From positions 1 to 35,246 of the forward strand of contig SCTT01000319.1 of the NCBI GenBank assembly GCA_004322435.1: a DNA stretch of 35,246 nt, written 5' to 3'. The notes under the pieces were generated by a model that saw only the letters and a list, made by a program, of their open reading frames with translations, made no database searches and had not been told where the DNA came from. Every line of letters begins with the position of its first letter. Positions within the stretch are counted from its first letter, which is position 1. The DNA is from a bacterium. GTDB taxonomy: Bacteria > Elusimicrobiota > Elusimicrobia > UBA1565. A program made the translations under genes and the position numbers. Below are positions 25,177 through 31,909 of this stretch, in pieces.

Positions 25177-26642
25177 CCGCCGGGCCTGCGGCGCAGCACG
25201 GGGCAGGCCTGGCCCCCGCGCGCGAGGGCGGCGACCGCCCGCGGCTCGTCGCCCAGGCGGCGGTACACCGCGGCCAGCTCGCGCCAGGCGCGCGGACGGT
25301 AAGGGTCGAGGCGCAGCGAGGCTTCGAAGGCCTCCGCCGCTCGGGTCAGGTGCAGGGCCGGGTCCTCGCCGGCGGCGGCGCGCCCGAGCGCCGCGTGCGC
25401 GTAGACGAGCGGAGACTCGGAGTCGCGCGGACGGCGCGCCGCCGCGTCGGCGGCCAGCGCCTGCGCCTCGAGGAGGCGCCCCTCCCCGAGCGCGAAGGCG
25501 GCCTGGGCGCGCGCCCGGTCGGCCGCCCACAGGGCGAAGACGGCGCTCGCCGCCCAGGCGCCGGCCCAGAGCGCCGCGGCGGCCGCGGGCAAGCGCCAGC
25601 GGCCGCGCACTCCGGCGCCCTCGCCGGATTCCGGCACCGAGCAGGCGGCGAGGTAGCAGAAGAGCCATAGGTTCCCCGGCACCGAGAGCGGCCAGTCCCA
25701 CAGCGAGTGCAGGAGCGCGGCCAGGGCGCCGAAGCGCTTGTAGCTGCGCGCGGAGAAGAGCAGCCGCCACAGGCCCGCGAACCACAGCAGGGCGAACGGG
25801 AGGCCGTACTCGGCGGCGGTCTGCAGCGGCCACTGGTGCGCGTAGACCGCCGTCAGGCCGCTCTCATGGTAGCCGGGCAGCGCCGCGGCGTAGGCGCCCG
25901 GCCCCGCGCCCAGCCACGGCCGGTCCGCCGCCATCGCCGCGGCCGCCCGCCACCAGGCGAGGCGGTCGAGGACCTCCGGCGACTGGAACTTGTTGTAGAC
26001 CGCGACGAGGCACACGAGGGCGCCGGCGAGCGCGGCCCAGGTCTTGGCCTCGCCGCGCCAGCGCGCGGTCAACAGCAGCGCCGCGAAGAACGCCATCCAC
26101 GCCCCGACGCTCTTGGTCCACCAGAGGCACAGGCCCAGCCCCGCGACGAGCAGCCAGTCGCGCCGGTCGGCGGCGACGGGGATGAGCATCAGGACCGCGC
26201 CGGCCCAGGTGTTGGCGTTGAGGAGCGCGCTCTCGGGGCGGTGGGCGCCCAGCCCCCAGCGCTGGTAGACGGCGAGCGTCATCAGCACCCAGGCCGCGGC
26301 CCGCACCGCCTGGTCCACCGTCTCGCGCTCGTCTTTGGAGAGCACCGCGGTCGCCGCGACGACGCCCAGGCCCACGAGGAGGACCGGCAGCTCGAAGGGC
26401 GCCTCGCCGGAGAGCGGACCCCGCCAGGCGCTCAAGGCCGCCAGGGCGGCCAGCCCCGCCAGCCAGGCCCGCGCGCGGGCGGAAGGCAGCGGGACGTAGC
26501 CCAGGCACACGCGCAGGGCCAGCCAGGCGGAGCCGCCGACGGCGACCACCGAGGCCACCAACGTCTGCGCCCAGGGGTCCCACGAGCCCCTCAGGAGGGG
26601 GCCCAGGGCCGCCGGGACGGCGACCAAGAGGGTCAGGAGCAA
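25173..26642 (-). CDS. Wzy_C/O-antigen ligase-family protein with C-terminal TPR-like region
   Basis: A 489-residue membrane protein with about 10-12 spans. LLNANTWAGAVLMLIPVAAD (140-159) matches the NPN.fAg.L...P block of the O-antigen ligase family. DRPWLGAGPGAYAAALP (240-256) then AHQWPLQTAAEYGLPFALLW (268-287) match the large periplasmic loop and the following H..(L)Q...E.G block. Residues 378-475 contain helical repeats (ALGEGRLLEAQALAADAA; AAEAFEASLRLDPYRPRAW) that look like TPRs. The family covers WaaL ligases, Wzy polymerases and pilin O-oligosaccharyltransferases (PglL/TfpO). The start is probably TTG 26642, 10 bp after pilQ, with GGGGGCGG upstream. Position right behind pilQ favours pilin or secreted-protein glycosylation; polysaccharide polymerisation is the alternative. 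Confidence 0.82.
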   Translation of the reverse strand: MLLTLLVAVPAALGPLLRGSWDPWAQTLVASVVAVGGSAWLALRVCLGYVPLPSARARAWLAGLAALAALSAWRGPLSGEAPFELPVLLVGLGVVAATAVLSKDERETVDQAVRAAAWVLMTLAVYQRWGLGAHRPESALLNANTWAGAVLMLIPVAADRRDWLLVAGLGLCLWWTKSVGAWMAFFAALLLTARWRGEAKTWAALAGALVCLVAVYNKFQSPEVLDRLAWWRAAAAMAADRPWLGAGPGAYAAALPGYHESGLTAVYAHQWPLQTAAEYGLPFALLWFAGLWRLLFSARSYKRFGALAALLHSLWDWPLSVPGNLWLFCYLAACSVPESGEGAGVRGRWRLPAAAAALWAGAWAASAVFALWAADRARAQAAFALGEGRLLEAQALAADAAARRPRDSESPLVYAHAALGRAAAGEDPALHLTRAAEAFEASLRLDPYRPRAWRELAAVYRRLGDEPRAVAALARGGQACPVLRRRPGG

Positions 26643-26652
26643 GCCGCCCCCG

Positions 26653-28791
26653 TCAGGAGGCCATGATCTTCGTCGTGACGAAGATGAGGAGCTCGACTCG
26701 CTTGCGGTCGACGAACTTCTTGCGGAACAGGTACCCGATGATCGGGATGTCCCCCAACAGCGGCACCTTCGCGACGTTCTCGACCGCCGAGTCCGTGATG
26801 AGCCCGCCGATGACCACCGTGCCGCCGTCCTGGATGATGACGATGGTCTGGGCCTCGCGCGAGTCCACCGAGATCGCGCCGGACGTCCCGGCCGAGGCCG
26901 CGGTGGCCGAAGGCTGCTTGACCGCGGGCTTGACGTCGACGGTGATGCGGCCGTCGGCGTTGATGGTGGGCGTGACGTCCAGCGTGATGCCGGTCTCCTG
27001 ATATTCGACCTTCTGGCTCGTCGTGACGGTGCCGCCCGAGGGCGTCGTGTCGGTCGTCACGTACGGGATGCGCGTCGTGATGTTGATGGAGGCCTTCTTG
27101 CCGTTCAAGGTCGTGACCTTGGGGTCGGAGAGGACCTTGGCCTTGCCCTGGGACGCGGCCGCGGTCAGCGTGGCCGAGAGGAAGTAGTTGTTCGTGACGC
27201 GGCCGAAGGTGAACGCGCCGAAGACCTTGTCGGCCGGCAGGAACACTCCGGTGCCGCGGCCGTTGGCGCCGTCCCCGTTGACGGCGTTGACGTTGGTGAC
27301 GAGGGGGTTCAGGGTGGGGCTCGAGGCCTTCCTGGGGTTCGTGACCGTGCCGATGAGCGTGCGGCCGTCCTGGTTGAGCATCCGGTCTTCGTCGGAGCTC
27401 AGGTAGTCCCACTGGATGCCGAGAGCCAGGTCCTTCGTCAGCTGCACCTCGACGAGCTTGGCCTCGATCAGGACCTGCTGGGGCCGGATGTCGAGCTCCG
27501 AGAGCAGGCGCTCGACGGCCGCGATGCCCTCGAGCGTGTCCGTGATGATCAGGGAGTTCGTGTTCTTGTCGACGACCAGCTTCGCGGTGCGGCCCTCGGC
27601 CGTCGCCACCGCGGTGATCGAGCTGCTGATCTCCTCCGCCTTCGCGTACTTGAGGCGTATGACCCGCGTCTGGTTGACCGCGACGCTGCGCTCGGTCTTA
27701 AGCGACGCCGGCGTCAGCACGCGCAGGATGTTCTCGCCGACCTGGTTGGCGACCAGGCCCTTCATGCTCAGCACGGTCAAGAAGGCCTCGTTGAAGGGGA
27801 CCTCGCGCAGCTGCAGCGTGATGGACCCGGTGACGTCGGCGCCGTAGACCATGTTGACGTTGGCCTTCTGGGCCAAGAGCGCCAGCACGTCGTGGACGTC
27901 CATGTTGTCGAACTCGAGGGTGACGGGGTCGTTTGGCAAAGTCGCCAGGATGTCGCGCCGGAGCTTGCCCCGCTCGACGACGGCCGCCGCGGCGGAGGCC
28001 TTCGGGGCGCTGATGCCGGCCATGCGCGAAAGCTCGGCCGAGGGCTCCGAGGTCATGCCCTTGGGCATCTTCGACTCCTCGGCGGCGGCGGCCGGGGCTT
28101 CGTCGGGGAGCGCGGCCGCGGGCTTGGCGGGCGCGGCGGCGGGCGCCGCGGGCTTGGCGGCGACGACCGGTGCGACGACCGGGGCGGCGACGGGGACCGG
28201 CGCCGCTACGGGCGCGGGCGCCGGGGCCGCGGGCTTGGCCGCGACGGCGGGGGCCTTCTTCGCAGCGGGCTTGGGCTCGGCTTTCGCGGTGGGCGTGGAC
28301 GCGGCGACGGCCGGCGGCGTCGGGGGCTCCTTCTTCGCCGCGGCCGGCGCCGGGGCCGGAGCGGCTTCCGCGACGTCCGAATCGGACTGCGGGCCGACCA
28401 ACTCGACGTCGAGCCGCGGGCCCTCCCAGCGGGCCTTGTAGCTGACGAGGCTCTTGAGGTACAGGACGACGCGGGCGATGGGCGCGGGGTCCTTCTGGTA
28501 CTGGCCGGCCCGGACCTTGTCGAGGAACTTGCCCTTGCCCTTCACGACCTGCGACGCCCCCTCGTGCTCGGTGTTCAGGAGCTCGACGACGAGGCGCGGC
28601 GGCTCGGCGGTGGTGAAGGCGTTGAACTGCGCGGGCTTGGAGAGGTGGATCGAGACCTTGTCGGTGCCGGCCTCGACGCCCTCGAGCATCGCCTTCGAGG
28701 TCTCGGCGGCCAGGACCGGCGGCGGCGCCAGCAGCGCGGCCACGCTCAAGAGCGCGACGGCCCGCCGGGCCTCGCGAAGGATAGTCGTCAT
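26653..28791 (-). CDS. pilQ: Type IV pilus secretin PilQ
   Basis: A 712-residue outer-membrane secretin, the channel through which the pilus leaves the cell. A signal peptide ends near APPPVLAAE (22-30). An AMIN domain, which binds peptidoglycan in relatives, spans about 33-132, and a Pro/Ala-rich linker about 140-240. An STN-like N0 domain lies at about 285-358 (VTLEFDNMDVHDVLALLAQK), one Secretin_N/N1 domain at about 373-435 (RVIRLKYAKAEEI; NSLIITDT), and the secretin gate domain at 440-708. The last includes VLSDPKVTTLNGKKASI, VPLLGDIPIIGYLF and ELLIFVTTKIM. Only one N1 domain is evident. ATG 28791 has a good ribosome site (28799-28805, 7-nt spacer); upstream in-frame ATGs lie inside pilP. 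Confidence 0.96.
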   Translation of the reverse strand: MTTILREARRAVALLSVAALLAPPPVLAAETSKAMLEGVEAGTDKVSIHLSKPAQFNAFTTAEPPRLVVELLNTEHEGASQVVKGKGKFLDKVRAGQYQKDPAPIARVVLYLKSLVSYKARWEGPRLDVELVGPQSDSDVAEAAPAPAPAAAKKEPPTPPAVAASTPTAKAEPKPAAKKAPAVAAKPAAPAPAPVAAPVPVAAPVVAPVVAAKPAAPAAAPAKPAAALPDEAPAAAAEESKMPKGMTSEPSAELSRMAGISAPKASAAAAVVERGKLRRDILATLPNDPVTLEFDNMDVHDVLALLAQKANVNMVYGADVTGSITLQLREVPFNEAFLTVLSMKGLVANQVGENILRVLTPASLKTERSVAVNQTRVIRLKYAKAEEISSSITAVATAEGRTAKLVVDKNTNSLIITDTLEGIAAVERLLSELDIRPQQVLIEAKLVEVQLTKDLALGIQWDYLSSDEDRMLNQDGRTLIGTVTNPRKASSPTLNPLVTNVNAVNGDGANGRGTGVFLPADKVFGAFTFGRVTNNYFLSATLTAAASQGKAKVLSDPKVTTLNGKKASINITTRIPYVTTDTTPSGGTVTTSQKVEYQETGITLDVTPTINADGRITVDVKPAVKQPSATAASAGTSGAISVDSREAQTIVIIQDGGTVVIGGLITDSAVENVAKVPLLGDIPIIGYLFRKKFVDRKRVELLIFVTTKIMAS
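28072..28374 (-). repeat. Low-complexity Pro/Ala/Lys-rich coding tract in pilQ
   Basis: About 100 codons of pilQ (residues 140-240) encode degenerate short repeats of the AAPAP, AAKPAAP and PVAAPV kind. It is a flexible linker between the AMIN and STN domains and may span peptidoglycan. The nucleotide sequence is correspondingly repetitive (runs of gcggg/gcgac units), so slippage and length variation between strains are likely. Confidence 0.85.
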
Positions 28792-28795
28792 GGGG

Positions 28796-29398
28796 TCACT
28801 CCTCCGCCTCATCGGCGTCCTCACCGAGCCTCAAAGTCTGGACGTCCTTGTCGGCCGTCGTCAGGGTCACCGTCTTCTGCGCGGGCTGGATCACGCCGGT
28901 CACGCCCGGCACGGGCTTCTTGCGCATGTCGTAGAGCCGGCCGCCGCGCAGGATGAAGCTGAAATGGGTGTTCATGTCGACGAGCATCGCCGACATCCCC
29001 GCCTTGTCGCGCATGATGCCCTTGAGCTCGAGCTGGTGGATGCTGAACTCCTCGGGGTCGAAGTCCTTGGGCGGCGCCGCGACGGGCGCCGCGGCGGCGC
29101 CGGAGCCGCCGAGCTTCATGAAGGGGTCGCGCAGCTTGGCGCCGCCATAGATGTCGTCGACGCCGAGCGCCTTGACGCCGCCGGTCGACTCCTCGACCGC
29201 CGGGGCCTTCTCCTTCTTGGGCTTGCGGGGGGCGTCCTGCTGGGCGGCCGAGAGCCCGGGGGTGCCCGGCTGCCCGCCGCCGCCCGAAGGAGCGGCCGTC
29301 GGCTCGGACGGCGCGCCCGGCCCACCCATCGGCATGGGCGGGCCGCCCTGCGAGAAGGCGGGGAGGGCCAAGAGGAGGGAGAGGGAGAGGGCGGTCAT
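28796..29398 (-). CDS. pilP: Type IV pilus alignment protein PilP (non-lipoprotein form)
   Basis: A 200-residue periplasmic protein. It has a Sec signal (MTALSLSLLLALPAFSQGG), a long disordered Gly/Pro-rich stretch (20-75), then KLRDPFMKL (about 88-96) and a small beta domain: LELKGIMRDKAGMSAMLVD, FILRGGRLYD, GVIQPAQKTVTL. This is the PilP pattern, in which a DPF motif precedes a beta sandwich that docks on the PilQ N0 domain. PilP proteins of Neisseria and Pseudomonas are lipoproteins, but here there is no cysteine anywhere, so a lipobox is absent and signal peptidase I cleavage after AFS is expected. ATG 29398 overlaps the pilO stop (ATGA). Identification rests on motif pattern plus position between pilO and pilQ. 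Confidence 0.87.
   Translation of the reverse strand: MTALSLSLLLALPAFSQGGPPMPMGGPGAPSEPTAAPSGGGGQPGTPGLSAAQQDAPRKPKKEKAPAVEESTGGVKALGVDDIYGGAKLRDPFMKLGGSGAAAAPVAAPPKDFDPEEFSIHQLELKGIMRDKAGMSAMLVDMNTHFSFILRGGRLYDMRKKPVPGVTGVIQPAQKTVTLTTADKDVQTLRLGEDADEAEE
28799..28805 (-). promoter_or_regulatory. Ribosome binding site of pilQ
   Basis: GGAGGAG on the minus strand lies 7 nt before ATG 28791 and overlaps the end of pilP. It decides the pilQ start against the two in-frame ATGs further upstream, which have no such site. Confidence 0.75.
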
Positions 29399-29940
29399 CC
29401 TTTATATTGGTAGGAGATCAGCTGGAAGGTCACGTTCATGCGGCCCTCCGTGTCCGGCGCGCCGTAGGTGATCCCGCGGACGTTGTAGATGCGCTCCTCG
29501 AGGGCGACGGCGGCCAGGAAGCGCCCGAGCTCGTGGAACGTCGCCGAGCCGGTGACCATATAGGTCGTCTCGATGAAATGGGCCTGAGGCTTCGAGCCTC
29601 CCGGGACGAACGTCGCCAGCTTGAGGTTATAGCGGCGCGAGAGGGCGGTCACGGTGTCGATGACGGCCGGAAGGTCCTGGGTCTTCGGCAGGCGCTTCTC
29701 CGCCTCGAGGGCGGCGACGTTGAGCTCCTCGAGCTCCTTCTGGATCTTGTTGAGCCGGACGGCCTGGTTCTTGGCCTTCGCGATCTTGCCCTCGACCTCC
29801 TCGATCTTGGCCCGGGTCTCTGAGATCTTCTCGGACACGGGCAGCCAGAAGTACTTGATGTAGCCGAAGCCGCCGCCGCCGAGGACGAGGACCGCCACCG
29901 CGAGGTACTTCTGCTGGTCCGGGCTGAGCTTCACGGTCAT
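29395..29940 (-). CDS. pilO: Type IV pilus inner-membrane alignment protein PilO
   Basis: A 181-residue bitopic protein: short cytoplasmic N-terminus (MTVKLSPDQQKYL), one span at about 13-33 (LAVAVLVLGGGGFGYIKYFWLP), a coiled coil at about 37-85 (KISETRAKIEEVEGKI; QKELEELNVAALEAEKRLP), then a ferredoxin-like periplasmic domain (FIETTYMVTGSATFHELGRFLAAVALEERIY begins near 125). FHELGRFL is typical of PilO/GspM-like folds. It should pair with PilN and link PilM to PilP/PilQ. ATG start overlaps the pilN stop. Confidence 0.92.
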   Translation of the reverse strand: MTVKLSPDQQKYLAVAVLVLGGGGFGYIKYFWLPVSEKISETRAKIEEVEGKIAKAKNQAVRLNKIQKELEELNVAALEAEKRLPKTQDLPAVIDTVTALSRRYNLKLATFVPGGSKPQAHFIETTYMVTGSATFHELGRFLAAVALEERIYNVRGITYGAPDTEGRMNVTFQLISYQYKG

Positions 29941-30494
29941 TTCGCCGCCGCCGCGTCCGGCCGGTACTTCATGCTCATCGGGAAGGTCACCATGCCGTCG
30001 GCGCTCAGCATGATCGCGCCGAGCGCCGGGTCCCTGAAGGTCGTCGACTGCAAGAGCTGGCGCAGCCATGCCGTGGCGGCCTCGGGCCCGGTCGCCTGAC
30101 AGGACATGGTCACCGTGAGGTCGGTCGCCGACCCGGCGGCGGTCAAGGAGACCAGCCACACGCCCTCGCCGAGGTTCTTCAACAGCTCCGTCATGAAGCG
30201 CGGGTAGAAGGAGCGGGCGACGAGGAGGTCCTGGATGACGTCGAGCCGCGACTTGACCGCCTTGGCCTTGGCCTCCAGCTCCTCGACCTGCTTGACGATG
30301 GCCTCGAGGCGCTTGAACTCGGCCTCCGCCTCGACGCGGCGCTTCTCGAGGGCCACGCTCTTGTAATAGTGGGAGAAGGAGATCCCCAGGAAGATGACCG
30401 CCAAGAAGCCCGCGGCGACGGAGACCTGCGCGAGCCGCTGCTTCTGCAGCTCGCGGTCCAGGATCTCCTGCGGGACCAGGTTTACTTTGATCAT
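29937..30494 (-). CDS. pilN: Type IV pilus inner-membrane alignment protein PilN
   Basis: A 185-residue bitopic protein. MIKVNLVPQEIL is the PilN signature, a cytoplasmic INLLP-like peptide known to insert into a groove of PilM. One span follows at about 23-42 (VSVAAGFLAVIFLGISF), then a coiled coil (VALEKRRVEAEAEFKRLEAI, 47-66) and a periplasmic domain with FMTELLKNLGEGVWLVSL. Order and overlaps with pilM and pilO match the canonical operon. Confidence 0.95.
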   Translation of the reverse strand: MIKVNLVPQEILDRELQKQRLAQVSVAAGFLAVIFLGISFSHYYKSVALEKRRVEAEAEFKRLEAIVKQVEELEAKAKAVKSRLDVIQDLLVARSFYPRFMTELLKNLGEGVWLVSLTAAGSATDLTVTMSCQATGPEAATAWLRQLLQSTTFRDPALGAIMLSADGMVTFPMSMKYRPDAAAAK

Positions 30495-31651
30495 GCCCAG
30501 TCCCTGTTGCGGCGCAGCGCCAACCCCGCCGCGACGCCCAGCGCCGGCAGCATGTCCGCCGGGAGGTCGGCGGGCAGCGTCGGCACGAACGCGAGCGGGT
30601 TCATCACGGACACCGGCACCTTGAGCTCGGCCGAGAGCGCCTTCGCCAGGTTCTTCATCCGCGCGGTGCCGCCCGAGAGGACGATGCGGCCGATCGAACG
30701 CTCCGGCCCCTGCGACAGGTAGAAGTCCACCGAGCGGTGCAGCTCGCCGACGAGGTCCTTGAGGACGCCGCTGACGGCCTGGGAGACCCCCAAGGCGTCG
30801 CGGTTGCCCTCGGCCAGCGCCTTCTCCTTCTCCTCGGCGTCGATGAGGATGCCGTTGGCCTTCTTGGCCTCCTCGGCCTTCGCCGCGTCGTATTGGAGGG
30901 CCTTCATGATGGCCTTCGTGAAGGTGTTGCCCGAGATGAACACGTCGCGCACGACGCGCGTCACGCCCGCCTCGATGATGGAGAGGTTCGTCACCGTGTG
31001 GCCGATGTTGAGGTAGAGCGTGGAGCCGGCCTTGCCCTCGCCCTCCCCGACGGCCTCGTAGACGTTCTCGAGGGCGAACGAGTCGACGTCGATGACGGTG
31101 GGCTTCATGCCCACCGACTCGAGCACCTCGACGCGGGCCGCGATCACGTCCTTCTTGACGGCCACCAGCACCGTCTCCATCTTCTTCTGGCCTTCCTCGA
31201 CGAGGTCGCCCAGGATGTGGAAGCCCAGCTGCACGTCGTTGATGTCGAAGGGGATGAAAGGCTCGGCCTCGGTGGTGAGGGTCGCGCGCAGCTCGTCTTT
31301 GGTGAGCTTGGGGAACTTCACGTAGCGGACGATGACCGCGTTCCCGGACACGGCCGTCGAGGCGTGCTTGACCTGCACGCCCTTCTCGATGAGGAGCGCC
31401 CGCAGGCGGTTGACGGTCGCCTGCTTCTTCTCGTCGGGGGAGGCGTCGGCCTTCGCGTCGATGGGCGCGTAGCCCCAGGCCTTGAGCGTCCAGGCCTTGC
31501 CTTCCTTCTTCAAGTGCACGACCTTGAGCGCGAAGCTGCCCACGTCGACGCCGACGACGTCCGTGGGGCCAAAGAGGAAGGAAGCCTTCTCCTGGAGGCC
31601 CTTGAGGTCTATCGCCTGCAGCTTCGCCTTGATGACGTCGAGTCCGGCCAT
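30491..31651 (-). CDS. pilM: Type IV pilus assembly ATPase-like protein PilM
   Basis: A 386-residue actin-like cytoplasmic protein that binds the PilN tail and couples the inner-membrane complex to the motor. VVGVDVGSFALKVVHLKK (32-49) is the phosphate-1 loop. RYVKFPKLTKDEL and TEAEPFIPFDINDVQLGF are the typical PilM middle blocks, LYLNIGHTVTNLSIIEAG is phosphate-2, and RIVLSGGTARMKNLAKAL the adenosine-binding block. ATG 31651 is chosen because GGAGGA lies just upstream (2-nt gap, rather short) and the protein then begins at usual length. An in-frame ATG at 31678 with GGGA 6-7 nt before it would add MAAPGRRRT. It is the first gene of the 16-gene minus-strand unit and is preceded by a promoter and a leader terminator. 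Confidence 0.95.
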   Translation of the reverse strand: MAGLDVIKAKLQAIDLKGLQEKASFLFGPTDVVGVDVGSFALKVVHLKKEGKAWTLKAWGYAPIDAKADASPDEKKQATVNRLRALLIEKGVQVKHASTAVSGNAVIVRYVKFPKLTKDELRATLTTEAEPFIPFDINDVQLGFHILGDLVEEGQKKMETVLVAVKKDVIAARVEVLESVGMKPTVIDVDSFALENVYEAVGEGEGKAGSTLYLNIGHTVTNLSIIEAGVTRVVRDVFISGNTFTKAIMKALQYDAAKAEEAKKANGILIDAEEKEKALAEGNRDALGVSQAVSGVLKDLVGELHRSVDFYLSQGPERSIGRIVLSGGTARMKNLAKALSAELKVPVSVMNPLAFVPTLPADLPADMLPALGVAAGLALRRNRDWA

Positions 31652-31709
31652 CGTCCTCCGCCGCCCGGGGGCGGCCATGCGCGTCCCGCTGCGCGCGGTC
31701 CGTGCGACC

Positions 31710-31752
31710 AAAAAAAATCGCCGATGCCCCCAGAGACAGGGGGCCTTCGGCG
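31710..31752 (-). terminator. Intrinsic terminator in the pilM leader (probable attenuator)
   Basis: On the minus strand CGCCGA (31752-31747) pairs with TCGGCG (31724-31719) and GCCCCC (31744-31739) pairs with GGGGGC (31731-31726). Small internal mismatches (AG against A) lie between the two stems and the loop is TGTCTCT. After a single A, eight T follow (31717-31710). This is a textbook Rho-independent terminator, and on the plus strand it has no T run. It lies 59 nt upstream of pilM and downstream of the promoter at 31772-31800, and no gene reads into it from behind. It must therefore limit transcription into the pil/glycan unit, or end a small leader RNA of about 55 nt. Confidence 0.8.
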
Positions 31753-31771
31753 CACAGCGTCCACCACCCAC

Positions 31772-31800
31772 TTTTTAACAGGATAATGCCCCGTTGTCAA
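31772..31800 (-). promoter_or_regulatory. Predicted sigma70-type promoter of the pilM-led unit
   Basis: Minus strand: TTGACA (31800-31795), a perfect -35, a 17-bp spacer, then TAAAAA (31777-31772), 4 of 6 to the -10 consensus, directly preceded by TGT as in extended -10 promoters. Start of transcription is expected near 31765, only about 13 nt before the terminator stem. The rest of the 258-bp gap (31652-31909) holds the terminator, the HAD-gene promoter region and a GC-rich stretch (31801-31843) in which I see nothing. Confidence 0.65.
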
Positions 31801-31887
31801 GCCCTCCCGTGTCAGCCGTCCGGTTCCCCCCGCCGCGGGCCGCTTATAAAGGAAGGGAGGGCCTCGGGCCCGCCGAGCCATATTTTG

Positions 31888-31893
31888 TAGAAT
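31888..31893 (+). promoter_or_regulatory. Possible -10 element for the HAD-led unit
   Basis: TAGAAT (5 of 6 to consensus) lies 16 bp before ATG 31910. A start near 31900 would leave a leader of about 10 nt without Shine-Dalgarno. No -35 is evident. An inverted repeat CTCGG-GCCCG-CCGAG (31863-31877) covers the place where a -35 would be and could bind a regulator. A second AT-rich box, TATAAA, is at 31845-31850. Confidence 0.35.
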
Positions 31894-31909
31894 CCCGGCT
31901 TCCGACCCG

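Noticed and set aside
27851-28956. Ala/Gly-rich plus-strand frames opposite pilQ
   Set aside because: They are the antisense reading of the Pro/Ala-rich linker. The repetitive glycine and alanine pattern follows from the repeat, not from selection as protein.
31710-31800. A c-di-GMP riboswitch ahead of the pil genes
   Set aside because: This would be expected biologically, but only about 13 nt separate the predicted start site from the terminator stem, and I found none of the conserved GEMM sequence blocks in the leader.
31863-31877. A plus-strand terminator from the inverted repeat CTCGG-GCCCG-CCGAG followed by TATTTTG
   Set aside because: The stem has only 5 bp, the T run has four bases, and no plus-strand gene precedes it. 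I mention it only as a possible operator.
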